The notes under the pieces: model-generated
Databases searched by the model: none
Told to the model about the DNA's origin: nothing
What the model saw: only the letters and a program-made list of their open reading frames with translations
Program-made: the position numbers and the translations under genes
Origin: Selaginella moellendorffii
Taxonomy: Eukaryota > Streptophyta > Lycopodiopsida > Selaginellales > Selaginellaceae
NCBI RefSeq assembly: GCF_000143415.4
Contig: NW_003314274.1
Location: 859,482 to 923,481, forward strand
Direction of reading: 5' to 3'
DNA: 64,000 nucleotides
Part shown: one piece after another, positions 36,428 through 47,366 of the stretch
Layout of the letters: the number at the start of each line of letters is the position of its first letter
How positions within the stretch are numbered: position 1 is the first letter of the stretch

Positions 36428-37093
36428 CTACCATAGGTCTAGGTGTTCCAGAACTCCGTGGTCCGAGTCTTCCTCGTCGGTCATTTGGATAGGAGGTAGA
36501 GGAGGCAATGGAGGCAGCAGCATGGCCATGGCAGCAAAATCTTCGTCAAGCTGGAGAGACCAGGTTCGTCGTAGCGAGGAAGGGGACGACTCCGAAACGA
36601 GTAGAGGTGTGACAGGAGCTTCTTCTTCTTGGGCTTGCTTGGAGGAAGAAGGTAGAGGAACGGGCTTGCTAGTCACAGAAGCAGGTCTCGGGACCGCTTT
36701 CTTTTTTGCGGCGGCGGCAGCAGCAGCTTGGATATCTTTAGAGGAAGTGAGCTTCTTACCAGGGGAGATCACCGGTGGCGAGTCTGGGAAATTGAGCATC
36801 GCAGAGGGGCCTCTCAAGCAGAAGACAGCGTAGTCGTAGGCCTTGGCGGCCATCTCCGGTGTGGCAAAGGAACCAAGCCATATCCTGGAGCGCTTGCGGG
36901 GCTCTCGTATCTCCGACACCCACTTCCCCCAGCTCCGGCGGCGAACTCCCTTGTAGCTGGGACTCGAGTCACACTCCTCTGGCGAAGTGGGAGGATACTC
37001 GTCGGAGCTCTCGACGACGCGGCGCTTGCTCCTCCTGCGATCCCAGATTGTGGTGGGCTGCTGCTCCGCCACCACTCCAATGCTCTCTCCCAT
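36428..37093 (-). CDS. AP2/ERF transcription factor, DREB type
   Basis: Single exon of 221 residues from ATG at 37093 ([12 protein letters not shown]). The frame stays open upstream to a GTG at 37237 but has no earlier ATG. One AP2 domain runs from [19 protein letters not shown] to [20 protein letters not shown] (about residues 48-106). Val at domain position 14 and Glu at 19 (WVSEIRE) are the DREB signature, most like the A-4/TINY group. DREB factors bind DRE/CRT elements (core CCGAC) in stress and growth responses. The C-terminus is acidic and ends EHLDLW, similar to the activating LW motif of DREBs. An alanine run and an Lys/Pro-rich linker lie between. It ends 271 bp from the SCC2 stop, so the two genes are tail-to-tail. 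Confidence 0.9.
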   Translation of the reverse strand: MGESIGVVAEQQPTTIWDRRRSKRRVVESSDEYPPTSPEECDSSPSYKGVRRRSWGKWVSEIREPRKRSRIWLGSFATPEMAAKAYDYAVFCLRGPSAMLNFPDSPPVISPGKKLTSSKDIQAAAAAAAKKKAVPRPASVTSKPVPLPSSSKQAQEEEAPVTPLLVSESSPSSLRRTWSLQLDEDFAAMAMLLPPLPPLPPIQMTDEEDSDHGVLEHLDLW

Positions 37094-37813
37094 GCAGCGA
37101 TCGGCAGCAGCCGCGGCGATCCTAGGCCGAGAATTGAGAACTTGAGATATTCCAGAAGCCTTTGACTCTTTTCTTTTCTCCGTTCTTCCGGATTCTGGCC
37201 TTGTGGTGGCAGGACACCAGATGGTTTTTATAAGCACGCGGGGGACAACTGGATTTGGAGCACGTTGTGGTTTTCATCTGGAGCAGCATCATCCAGCTCT
37301 TCAAAAAGCGTTGAAGCGCGTACGAGGGTTCTTCCGTGTGATTTCGGCGGATACTGCTTACGGGTGGGGCTCTCATCCCAGATTTGAGTCTTTACTGGGA
37401 GTGGAGCCCTCCTCACTTACGACTTGCGAAATTTTTTTTTTTCTTGACACGTTTTGGCTCTTAGAGCTCTTTGAGAGGCACGAGTGTCAAGTTTCAATTC
37501 TTGTTTTCTTCTTTCTCCGTGGTAAACGGATGGTCAATGAATGATGCACAACTCGTGTGAGCAACAGTGAGGGGTCAAACTATCTTCTGAGCACCTTCTT
37601 GGCACCTTCCCCTCCTTTCTTCTCGAAGCCCCAGTGCGATATTTTTATTGTGGAAGTAAATTAATCAGAGGAAACTGTGCTTTTATTTTTGAAAATGCCA
37701 ATCTCGTTGCTTGGACTGTCGGGTTGCCAGGGCCCAGAAATGGGAACCGATTGATATGTGCGTTGGCAAAAAAGCGCAGCTTACCGGAAATCGGCGGAGA
37801 AGGGAGTTGAACG
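37094..37813. other. Intergenic upstream of the AP2/ERF gene, no gene seen
   Basis: Probable promoter and leader of the minus-strand AP2/ERF gene, with open frames on both strands that lack support. A T-run at 37433-37442 and a T-rich segment near 37500-37520 are the only notable low-complexity features. Confidence 0.4.
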
Positions 37814-39145
37814 CTAGTTGTCGCTAGCCCTGTGGGCGTGGAGCAAAGACCACGAGAGGAGCGTCCACCATGCCAAGAATTGCGCTGCTTGTGCCACGAA
37901 TCCAATTCCTCCTGCAGCGTTTGAAGATGGCGATGGCGATCGAGAGAGGCCCGCGAAGAGGATGAGCAGCACTGCCGGGACCAAGTTCTGGATCACTACC
38001 CGGCACATGAAGTGGTTTACCACCAAGATCTTGTGCTTGAGCGCGGCGGCGTCCGGGGTCTTGCTACCGTGCAAGCTTTCGTACCACGCCAGCACTCCCA
38101 AGTTGAGCTACGCTTGGACGTTGATCCGGAGCAGCAGCAGCTGGATCACTCCTCTTAAGATCATCCCGACGAACTTGAGATCCTGGAACGTCTCTGGAGA
38201 GAATCCTACGCTTCCAGCCCAGTCTTTGCCTTCAAACAGACTTCTTCGTTGCCATTGCCACCCGGTGCTGCCATGACCGAGATATCGGCTGGTTTGTTCC
38301 AATTCAGAATGATTTCATGTACCGGTCCGAAGAAGAGTCCCGTGAGCCATGCCGCTCCGAAAGCTATAGCTAGCCGGATTGCCGTGAATGATCCGAGAAG
38401 AAGGAGCTGATCGATCGAACTAGTTTTTTTTTTTCACTTTTTATTTTTAGCCACGGCCTGTTCCAGCCGGAAGTCGATGATCTCGCTTGGAACCACGAAG
38501 AAGAAAATGGATGAATCCCACTGGCCCAACACCGCAGCTTAGAACCCACTCCGAGTTACTGGAAGGGTGCTTGTCTCAAGAAAGTGGAGGAGCTTGAGCA
38601 CGCAGAATGTGGTGACGATCACGGGGATGAATCCATCGCTACTGCTCTACTGCTCCTACTCCTCGCATTCTCGAATCCAAAAGATTGGAAGGAGAAAAAC
38701 TCACACCGGGACGGCATGGCTCGCCGAGTTCTCATGGCTCACGGCCGCTCACCGAGTTCCTGGAAGAGTGCTTCCCAAGAAAGAATGTGGAGAAGCTTGA
38801 GCACGCCCGGGGATGAGTCCGTCGCTACTGCTGCTGCTACTGCTCGAGTCCCCATTTTCGGATCCGGAAGATTGGAAGGAGAAAAACTCTCTAGTTACGA
38901 GCAGTGACACTGGCAGCGCGGTATACAACTCATACTGTGAATAGTACCTGGTGTTCTTCGCCGATGGTGACCTCAGGATCTCCCTCATTCCATACGAAGT
39001 TGTCCCTGGACACTGGCCGCCCTATAACCTGGATTCCGGTCCTGGAGAAAAGTAGGCGTGCGATCCGAAGAGGCTGATCGCCGCGATCTTGCCCGCAAGC
39101 ACCAAGAACACCGTGATCGCCGCATCTCGATCGAGAGAGAAACAT
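37814..39145 (-). pseudogene. Pseudogene of the multi-pass membrane protein encoded at 63564
   Basis: On the minus strand from 39145 the DNA closely follows the gene at 63564 onward but with small deletions that shift frame (the KIAAISLFGSHAY region is out of frame). FVWNEG, TRYYSQYE, TALPVSLLV and REFFSFQSSGSENG are recognisable. A segment of about 140 bp covering REFFSFQ and the serine run is present twice (about 38567-38700 and 38770-38907). Further down, membrane segments continue (QLLLLGSFTAIRLAIAFGAA near 38400, NLVPAVLLILFAGLS near 37960, AQFLAWWTLLSWSLL near 37860) with stops between. This copy shows what the truncated gene at the window end probably encodes downstream: a plant membrane protein with several helices. 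Function not recognised. Confidence 0.78.
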
Positions 39146-39181
39146 TATTCGTCAGGTAAAAAGAATTCATCCAAACATGAA

Positions 39182-41020
39182 ATGAGTCCTTTCCTTCCAG
39201 CTGCTAAAGAGTTTCTCGAATATGCTTACTTTAACACCTACAGTTGTTGGAGAGAATCTTGATGCCGCTACAAAAGGTACAGGTACTTACTTCTAATACT
39301 TCTGTTCTTGGAGCTTTTGTGCCTTCTGGATCTGAAATGCCGCTGCAATGTTGTTTTCTGCGTGGCTGCAGTTTGATATGGCTCCCTGTTTCCTTTGCTA
39401 AAAGTCTGCGTGTTTTCCTTCGAGTGGCTACTTTGGTATGGCTGTGTTTGTTTGGCTTTACTCTGTCTAGGCACTGCCATTGACAAAGCTTTTTTTCTGT
39501 TGCAGCTCCCATGCGTGTTGCAGCTCCCCCGCTTCCAGGTAGGCATGGTTTGCGTTCGTTGTGTGTGTGTTTGATTTGTTCTCTGTTCTCTGGTCATTGA
39601 TTTTTTCTCGATAAGGCTAGCACATCAATGGCTTGATGCGGTGTATTTGTGTTCTATTGGATTTGCTAGTTTGGGTTTGTTCTCTTTGTGTGACGCAGGA
39701 TCTGAAGCCGGACCTGAAGCCCGTGAGTTTTAAGTCCCCTTTCATATTTGCATTATCCCTTAACTTTTCACTGCAGGATTACGAATACTTGGTAGTTTTC
39801 GGGATGAGATTCTTGAATCTCTGATAGCTCTGCCGGATCTAACTGCATTGCGGGACTTCTATTTCCAGCCTTTCCCAGAGTGAGGTTCCCTCTTGCTGAG
39901 AATGTTTACAACTGGCTCCCCCTGAACCGGACGTAATGAATTCGGTACTCTTCTTAGCAGTTTTGCCTACGACATCCTCAACAACGTTCTCGCCCAAGGC
40001 AGAGAGAAAACCTTCCATTACATCTACGATGCACTCATCGCAGAACCAGTGCGTTTTTCTAAGTTCACACGAGGAACAGTACCTCAGAGAGCTTCTGGAG
40101 AGCGTTGAGGCCAGACAGTGTCTTCGCATTTGGCCATGGCTGCGTCTTATTCAAGGGCGAAACGGAGGGAAATCCTGCAGAGGAACTGGTGAACAAGGAT
40201 GGGTGGCCTTATGGGGATTCCATTCCCTACATCCCTGCGTACTATGCCAGAGCGTTTGTGGTTACTTTCTGTGTCCTCTACCAGGAGAATGGAGTGACAT
40301 ACCGGCTGGATCTACAAACGTTGGATATAAGGACTGCAGAGGGTCGTTTGGGAGTTTTTATGGCTTTTTTGAAGGTCGCACAGCTTGTCCACAAGCTAGA
40401 AGCAATCTGTCAAAGTTCTAGTGTGCCACCTATAAAGAGGATGGAGTCTAGATGGAGCGGGAAAACCTTAAGAGTTCTACTGCAACAAAGTGGTGAAGAC
40501 GTGACTGACATCAAGGCGACGAGGGCATGTGGTATGTACGCTTTGATCAACGAATGTCCATTTGTTGAGAAGGCTTTACGCGTGAACCAGGAAAAGCGCC
40601 ACATTCTCTTCCAACGTGGGCAGAGTGTGATGCCGCGCTCAAGGAAAGAGTTACTTGACTGCCTCGCTTGTATTCTGCTGGCTCCATAGCAGGAACATCA
40701 TGCACAGGGACCTGAGGTTGCCAAATATTGTCAAGATGAGTGATGGAATTTGGTGAATAGTGGATTTTGACGACGTGGCAATGAGTCCCAGTGATGGAGC
40801 TGATTACTTGGAGCTTTCGGCGCCTCAGATATGCGGAAAGCACGACTGCAAGGTTGATATTTGGGGGGTGGGAAGCCTCATCGCATATTATCCTACCTCG
40901 ACTATGGGTTTGTCCGACTTCAAAAACTCTTGTCTGAGCAAGGATCCAAAGGCGAGGCCCACAGCTTCAGAATGTTTGACGCTCATCAACCGTTTGAGGG
41001 AAGAACAAGGTGACCTGTAG
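39182..41020 (+). pseudogene. Broken nuclease-kinase type (Crinkler C-terminus-like) gene, copy A
   Basis: Starts with ATGAGT at 39182 after an upstream stretch shared with copy B. Pieces in order: a helical segment (ILGSFRDEILESLIALPDL near 39785), a region matching FAYDILNN and YDALIAEPVRF near 39960-40050, then RPDSVFAFGHGCVLFKGETE (40108). In the last, RPD and KGE look like a PD-(D/E)XK metal site. Next comes GDSIPYIPAYYARAF, and finally a kinase-like end: HRDLRLPNIV with one shift near 40705, IVDFDDVAMSPSDGADYLEL (40756) and WGVGSLI. Stops (39822, 39891, 40108, 40687) and frame changes show decay. The layout resembles fungal and oomycete proteins that join an REase-like domain to a kinase with an HRD-L-R motif. 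That assignment is from memory and needs a profile search. Confidence 0.6.
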
Positions 41021-41229
41021 CAAAGGTGTTTTATGATCACTTGGTTTGCTAGTTGTGTTTTAGTTGACAGCATTTATAAGTTCACAGTATTGATCAAACT
41101 TGAGGCGCAAGTGAGCAGCACGGGCTTCCTAGAAATGATTAGATTACAAACGTCCAAACTTACACATTAGAGTCTGAAAAATAGATAAGCAAATAAGGTT
41201 TAGATCTTGGTTTATAATGTTGTTTTTGT

Positions 41230-41760
41230 TCAGCATAATAGAATAAGGAAAAGGCCCTGCAATCAAGTGATCACTTCTTTAGTTAATTGGCTTTAAGGTG
41301 TAAAGGACATTGGTATCGGAACTCAATTCGATTCTTGTGGCTAATGAGTGGGGCAGGAATATTTAACATGGTGGATCTAAGGTTTAATAGACCTTAAGAG
41401 AAAGACCATGGTATTGATGGCCTAAGCATGATCGGATCTTTTCCCTAATGATCCACCATGCTAAATATTCTTTTAGAATATTTTTGCCCCATTTGTCAGC
41501 CACAAGAATTAAACTATAATACTAATGTTAGGATTCTATCCCTTACACCCTAAGTCAATTAATGATCACTTGATTGCAAAACCATTTCTTTATCCTATTA
41601 TCCTGACTTGGTACTTAACAAGGCCTAAGCATGATCAGATCCTATCATTCCCTAGGATTATTAGGCACCAGGTCAACATAATAAAATAAGGAAACAACTT
41701 TGCAATTAAGTGATCACCCTTTTAGCCAGTTGGCTTAGGGTGTAACAGATATAATCCTAA
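41230..41760. repeat. Foldback of LTR-like sequence: two inverted arms plus a third direct copy
   Basis: The left arm (about 41230-41376) and right arm (about 41448-41602) are imperfect reverse complements. Both contain the CAATCAAGTGATCA block, the TTGGCTTTAAGGTGTAA/TTACACCCTAAGTCAA block and the CATGGTGGATC block. A third partial copy at about 41675-41760 has the same orientation as the left arm and ends ATATAATCCTAACA, whose reverse complement starts TGTTAGGATTATAT, a typical LTR end. A CCTAAGCATGATC phrase also occurs twice (41420 and 41624). No coding capacity. Best read as nested solo-LTR fragments in opposite orientation, or a foldback element. Confidence 0.65.
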
Positions 41761-41932
41761 CAGCTCTTGATCAGGAGATTCATATGTGTTGATTTTGGTT
41801 GTGGCTTGCTGTTTGCTAGTAAGTGGACAAGCATGCTTTGCAATCTGAGGTATGGCTCTTTTGTTGTAGACCTTGGTAGTACCTTAGCCGCAAGCAGGAA
41901 TCTAGTGATATTGTCCATGTGCCATCAGCGTA

Positions 41933-42027
41933 TGGGAAGCGTGAAAAGCCAGATGGGAACAATGGCACTTGGTTATATAACACAAGTGCAAGTGCAATTG
42001 TTCCCATCTGGCTTTTCATGCTTCCCA
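41933..42027. repeat. Near-perfect hairpin (about 40-bp stem)
   Basis: The left arm begins TGGGAAGCGTGAAAAGCCAG at 41933 and the right arm ends with its reverse complement at 42027. Over about 40 bp there are only about three differences. The spacer is about 15 nt (GTTATATAAC region). The transcript would fold into one long stem, as in young miRNA or siRNA loci that arise by inverted duplication. It may equally be a recent inverted duplication without function. Confidence 0.6.
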
Positions 42028-42864
42028 CTGTACCACCCAGGAAGGAGATACAGCCGAACTCTCCAACTCTCAGCGAAGGCTTCTAAAGTTTCTACAGATG
42101 GTTCCTGACAGCCTGACAGGTGACTACCGCATGCATTTCCACACAATTTGTCTTGCTTATGCAGCAGACCATGGGATGGAATACATAATGTTCTGGGATT
42201 CGTGGATGTACAACCTTATCAAGTTTTGTACCGCGCACCAGTACTGTTGGGCGCCCGCAACACTGGCGCAACCGTCCATTTTACTGTGTTCTACAGGGAT
42301 GGATAATCCAGAAAGGTTTATTCGGTCATGCAGGGGAAGAGAAATTGGCAGTCGACCAAGTTGTTGTTGAGGTATATGCTCTCTATGACATGATCAGGAA
42401 GAATTGACAAAAGAGCTTGTTTGACTTGGCTATGCTACAAAAGGAATTAGTGTGATGGCTTTGGGGCTGGAAAAATGGCCGTGAGCTTGTCAACGCTGAT
42501 CTTGTTATTTAGTATGAGATAACCTACACAATGATGTACTGTCATCCGGGAGCTAGCGTGGCTACACTTGGTTACTAATTAATGCCAACAATGGCACATT
42601 ATCTAATTGAAGGTACAAATTACAAAGAGAACCACCTTTGTAACTCTCTTGGTAACAATCAACCAGGGAAGAACAACAGGACACATGGCAATCAATTTGT
42701 AGTACCATGCTTTAACATGTGATTCAATATATGGCAAAGAAGAGGCATACATAAGGTTAACATCTGTCCACATCATAAAAACAATTGTTACTACATTTTG
42801 ATTGCCCTACATGATTTGAAGTGTATGGTTATGGCATGGGGTCCTACCACATCAGACACATATT
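42028..42864. other. Unassigned stretch with a possible coding relic
   Basis: A plus-strand frame at about 42098-42370 reads naturally at its start (GDYRMHFHTICLAYAADHG near 42121, then IMFWDSWMYNLI) but has no identifiable family, a stop near 42370 and no start context. The remaining bases to 42864 are AT-rich without support for a gene. Confidence 0.3.
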
Positions 42865-43990
42865 TCACCAAAATTTTCCACATGAATAACTATGCACTAA
42901 TTTGAAAAAAAAATGGTTGGCTACTTTGACATTTTGGGGAACAACTTCTACTTGTACACCACATCCAAAACCATTGCAAATGGTGAAGACCATAAAGAGA
43001 AGAACTTCGTCAAGTGTCCAACTATAAATTAAAATGTTATTAAGAAACACTTGAACAAACTTGTTGATATAACCTAAGTTCATTAAATGTATTAAATTTG
43101 TAAGAGCATTAATTAGCCCAAATGTTGGAGCATCTTTCACATTCACCACAATTTGGTAGTATCCACTCCTCAAGTCACTCTTGGTGAAGTATTTAGCATA
43201 AAAACTATGAGCAGCTTGTGACACATTGTTCAAAACACAATATATGTATCATATCATCCTTCTGCTTCACAAGAAGCAATAGGGCACTGTATTCTTTAGC
43301 CATCCTTACTTTGACTTCCTTTAAGGTACTCAACCCAAGTCCCCAGCTTGATCTTGTAAAAAATCTCTTGAGAAGAACTCTCTTTGGAAAAACTTCTCCA
43401 ACAAAACTTCTTGCCCTAAGTTGTTGACAAGTCAACTCCTGCAGCAAAACGATCTAGTGTTCACCTCTTCAAAGAATTTCCCATGCATAATAACACTAGC
43501 TACCTCCTTGTTCAATCCATTGAAGGATTGAACTTTTCCACCTAAGTCATTCTCAAAATGACCCTCAAGTTTAACCCCTTCAACATCCATTACATCCCCA
43601 TTCAAAACAGCTCCCTCAATGTGATAAGGGGTAGTCTTGCAGTGACGAATGCATAATTGCCCTACCAAATCCTTTGAAATGAATTCATCAGTACTTCCAA
43701 GATCAAGAAGCACTTTTGCGTGCCTATCGCCCCAGCAAGTTGGATCACATTTCCAATCTTGCCATTACCAAAGTTTCCTTCGCAATAGTAACTTTTTTGC
43801 GGGAATCTCTGGAACGAACACCCTTGGATATCACCACAGCCAGAACATCCCCTTGTCCCTTTTGGTGCTTATCTTGATCCCATGTCTCCTTTTTCACATA
43901 GGACTTGTATCCTTTGTGGCTATCATGACTGTCCCTGACTTTAACCTCAGCTTGTTTGCCATGAAGTTTTGAACAAGCTCACGACAATCT
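42865..43990 (-). mobile_element. Degenerate Ty3/gypsy fragment (protease and reverse transcriptase)
   Basis: On the minus strand, from right to left, come a Cys-rich zinc-knuckle-like remnant near 43850, an aspartic-protease-like LLDLGSTDEFISKDLVG near 43710 (normally DSGST), then the reverse transcriptase start YFTKSDLRSGYYQIVVN near 43185 and FVQVFLNNILIYS near 43060. In the last motif the catalytic aspartates are replaced by asparagines. Stops and shifts separate these parts. No LTRs, RNase H or integrase were seen. The element is dead. Confidence 0.75.
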
Positions 43991-44093
43991 GTTCTGCCTT
44001 AGTCAACCAACTCCCAACTTGGTCCGCAGACACATCTTTACTGAACGGTTCAAAGATTCACTCGCTCAAAAATCTTAATCTTAGCCTCAACTG

Positions 44094-45240
44094 GAATCAA
44101 GTGTTGTCCAAAGCTCTTGGAAGGCATAGATGAACTGGAGAGACAGAGGGGTGAAGCTGGGGGCAGTGCCTACTGGCGTTGCTGAGGCAGTGCGGCAAGC
44201 GAATCCACGCTTATCTGGGACAGATGTTTCGGCAATCTTCTGGTAGGGATGTATGGCAAATGTGGCAACGTCGAAGATGCGAGAGCAGTGCTCGAGAGCA
44301 TGCAAGCCAGGACGTCTACTCGTGGACGATGATGATCGCTGCATATACCCGCTCCAGCTTGGGTGATCTTTCCACTGGGAGAAGACTCCATGACCGAGTC
44401 CATGGCTTCCTGGATTCCGACGTTGTTCTGTGCACTGCCGTGCTCAACATGTACGGGAAGTGTGGGAGGGCCAAGTCGTTGTTTGAGAGGATGACGAACA
44501 GGGACGTGGTGGCTTGGAACGCGCTGTGGAACTCGATGATCGCGGCTCAGAACTGGCAAGGAGAGAAGTCCTTGGAACTTTTCGAGAGGATGGAGGAAAC
44601 AAACAACGCGAGGCCGAACGCGATCACTTTCGCACACGTCCTGTGCGCTTGCAGCCATGCAATAGGGGCCGTAGCTACTTCGGATCCATTTGGGATCCAG
44701 CAGAGTTCTGAGCACTACAGATGCATGATAGATCTCCTCGGCCGCAGCGGGAACCTTGACCAGACCTGGAACGTTCTCCACTCGATGCCTTTGAAGCCGG
44801 ACTCGTTGACCTGGACAACTAGAGCTCATTCTGATGTGGAGCTCGGCGAGCTTTGTGCTGACAGGCTCTTCGAGGTGGAACCGGAGTACTCAGCCCCTTA
44901 GGTACTGCTCTCCAACATCTACGCTGCCAGAGACCGCTGGGACGACGCTGCGAGGAGAAACTCATGGTGGACAGGGGCGTGAAGAAGCCGAGTGGCAGAA
45001 GCAGCATTGATGTTGGCGATAAGGTTCACGAGTTCGTGGCGGGGGATAGAGCTATTCTCGGCGGGAGGAGATTTACCAGGAGCTATTGAGGCTGGGATTG
45101 CGGATGAGAGATCTGGGATACGTTCAGCTCCGGGTGGGGGAGAAGGAGCAGATGTTATGGAGAAGCTGGCCATCGCATTTGGCAGCATCGAGACCCCAGC
45201 CGGGAAGAGCTTCTACGTGATAAAAAAAACTTGCGGGTGT
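44094..45240 (+). pseudogene. Broken PPR gene, copy of the DYW PPR at 59366-61183
   Basis: Plus-strand pieces match the intact minus-strand PPR gene at 59366-61183 closely: the HAYL start near 44200, VYSWTMMIAAY at 44320, SLGDLSTGRRLHDRV at 44360, VLNMYGKCG, MTNRDVVAWNA, NARPNAITFAHVLCACSHA and YRCMIDLLGRSGNLDQ. Compared with the intact copy several repeats are deleted internally (for example after AYTRSS and after AWNA). There is a stop inside YSAP*VLLSN near 44900 and frame changes after it. The DYW end is reduced to a fragment near 45190-45240. Not functional as read. Confidence 0.85.
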
Positions 45241-45596
45241 GTAACCGCTTCCTGTGTGGAGACTGACTCGAAAGTGTGTTTTCCACGATATACAATACGT
45301 CCTAGAAGTTAAAGTCATATACACTTTTAATATGTACGTACAAAGTATACGATAAGAAGTGCATGAGAAGAAGTATATGGAAACATATAAGGGACTGTTA
45401 ACACGGCATTGGAATTTATCAATTCGTGCTTCGTTACACGTTCTTTGGAGGGGAAAGATTCCGGTCAAAGGTGGCGCGACAGGTAGCTAAGCCCACAAGC
45501 ATTGACCGGGTCAACATCCAGGGACTCCCCAGAGAGAGGCTTTAAATTCAGTCAAGGCTGTGGATAGAGATCGCTTGGAAGTTTTTGGGGAAGATC

Positions 45597-46061
45597 ATGG
45601 AAGAGGTGGTGTCCAGTACGAGATTTTTCTCCAGGTGGAGCTATCAGCGCGTTGGATCGTCGAACCCATGGCACCACCGCAGCGGTAGCAAGCGAAGAAC
45701 AGTGCGGCTGATCGATCCCAACAGGCCCACCAAGCAGCGATGGCGAGTGAGAATCGCCAGGAAGTTGAAACTGCGTCGATTCCTGGGCAGGATTGCCAGA
45801 GGCAGCGGCATTTTGCTAGCGCCCAAATCGCTGCTCCGGATGGCGAGAGACTCGTATGTCTCGAAGATGAAGATGCTGGCTTCTTTGTGCAGCAATGCGG
45901 GATTGGCGTTCATGGGGCACTACATGGTGGGAAGAAATCAGATAGTGGGCGGTAGCAAACCACTCCAGAACTCTGTCATGAGCAACAAGGATCTGGAGAG
46001 ATTGCTGCGAAGGGCGATCGCCCAAGGACGATTTGACACCCCGGAATTTGGAAAAGCTTAG
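45597..46061 (+). CDS. Small basic plant protein of unknown function, copy A
   Basis: ATG at 45597 opens 154 residues without introns. The N-terminal third has FFSRWSYQRVGSSNPWH and a strongly basic patch (RPTKQRWRVRIARKLKLRRF). The middle has LLRMARDSYVSKMKMLASL and the end is LERLLRRAIAQGRFDTPEFG. The SLLRMARDSYV region is reminiscent of small angiosperm proteins of unknown function. A paralogue on the opposite strand at 58553-59011 is frameshifted near its end, so this copy is probably the better one. tRNA-Arg follows 58 bp downstream in the same direction, as in the other copy. Confidence 0.65.
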   Translation: MEEVVSSTRFFSRWSYQRVGSSNPWHHRSGSKRRTVRLIDPNRPTKQRWRVRIARKLKLRRFLGRIARGSGILLAPKSLLRMARDSYVSKMKMLASLCSNAGLAFMGHYMVGRNQIVGGSKPLQNSVMSNKDLERLLRRAIAQGRFDTPEFGKA

Positions 46062-46119
46062 AACTAGAAGAGTGTGTTATTACTTACCAACAAACCAAAA
46101 CTACAATTAGCGTGTTATT

Positions 46120-46193
46120 GGCCGCATAGCGCAGTGGATTAGCGCGTCAGACTTCGGATCTGAAGGTCGAGGGTTCGAATCCCTCTGTGGTCG
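46120..46193 (+). tRNA. tRNA-Arg (anticodon UCG), copy A
   Basis: A 74-nt cloverleaf. The acceptor arm GGCCGCA pairs with TGTGGTC, with discriminator G. The D arm is GCGC/GCGC, the anticodon stem TCAGA/TCTGA encloses CTTCGGA with anticodon TCG, and the T arm is GAGGG/CCCTC with loop TTCGAAT. Internal A and B boxes are intact. The run of T within the next 60 bases (TTTTTTTC near 46242) could terminate Pol III. Confidence 0.95.
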
Positions 46194-46281
46194 TTGGAAG
46201 TTCTTCGTTTTCGCTAAACTTCTTTGGTGTTCTCCAAAGTTCTTTTTTTCTACGTAGTGAAACACTTTTTAAAAGCTGTGA

Positions 46282-47286
46282 TCACTTTCGGAGAGGCCTG
46301 TACACCACCACCGTCACGTACTTTGATCTAAACCTGTGAGTAGCGCCCAGCGCCAGCACCGATCGCGAGCTCCTCCCTTTCTCCACGTAGAGATGGTTGA
46401 GGATTACGTGCTGCGGCCGCGGCATGGAGGCCGGGGCGTCTCCAGACGAGGCGGGGACGTTGAGCAGTGTGAGGTGAAGATGCGGAGGAACTGCCGGTGG
46501 CTCCTTTGCAAAATCTTCCGGGCCCGGGAATGGATTCGTGTAGCTCGAGTCTGGAGACAATGGCGGCTCGAAGCTCACGACGTTGTCAAGGTTTTCTGGA
46601 ACGTATTCCTGGAAATGGAAGAGCTGGAGAGCTGGAGAGAACGAGGAAAGAAAAGAAAACTTGCGTTTTACCTGGACTTCGATGAGATTGCTCACGTTCC
46701 CAGCTTCGTCCTTGGAGCAGGAAAGATCTGGAGCGTGCCTCCACTCGCCATCCACGAAGAACTTAAACTGGTAAACTCCCGCCGGGAGCAACTTTAGGAT
46801 GGAGAAATCCTTCCCAGATCTCTGGAGTGGCTGCCTAGAAAAGAGAAAAAAGTGTTCCAAGCAAAGATTTGGAAAGAAAGAGCTCTTGAACCTGGTGCTC
46901 CAGTTGTCCCATGAGCCCTCGATGGAAACGTTGTTTCCTCCGAGGCTCCACACGATCATACACGGGATTCCCTTCTCACCACCGTGTTCTTTGTAGAGAT
47001 TCGGCTCATACACACCGATTCCATCTGGTTTGCTTATAGGAGCCATGGGTGCCTAGAAGAGGGAAAAAACAAATTTGAGAAGAAATGCGGCAAAACAGTG
47101 GACCAAAGCAAGCGACGAGCTCACCTGTGGAGCAAACATGAGCGGGCATCGCACCGATTCTCCAGGACTGTCTGAGAGATACTCCGACGATCCCCCGGCG
47201 TGCCCTAGCTTCCCTTCCTGCTCGGAGATCCGCGGTTGCGAGCTCTGCATCGGCTCGCCCCCGCCCGTCGCATTCGCATTGCCCAT
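46282..47286 (-). CDS. SnRK1/AMPK beta subunit (AKIN beta)
   Basis: Four exons: 47286-47125, 47052-46892, 46834-46672 and 46608-46282, giving 270 residues. The start MGNANATGG is a classic N-myristoylation site (Gly2), as in plant AKIN beta1/2. A carbohydrate-binding CBM48 domain spans about residues 75-165 (IPCMIVWSLGGNNVSIEGSW, then GVYQFKFFVDGEWRHAPD). The C-terminal ASC/KIS domain that binds the kinase and gamma subunits spans about 185-270 (PPAVPPHLHLTLLN, VILNHLYVEK, TVVVYRPL). The protein scaffolds the energy-sensing SnRK1 kinase and can tether it to membranes. All splice joins keep phase. No unusual features. Confidence 0.94.
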
Positions 47287-47366
47287 CGCGATCGATCGAT
47301 CGCCGGATCGATCAAAGGGGACCCTAAATAATTCCAGCGAAGAACCCTAAATTTCTGCTACTTGGG

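Noticed and set aside
45240..45480. TATA-like and palindromic phrases (near 45330-45390) as a terminator or promoter
   Set aside because: Similar phrases recur near 59200-59340 in the duplicate and are just decayed 3' flank of the PPR copies.
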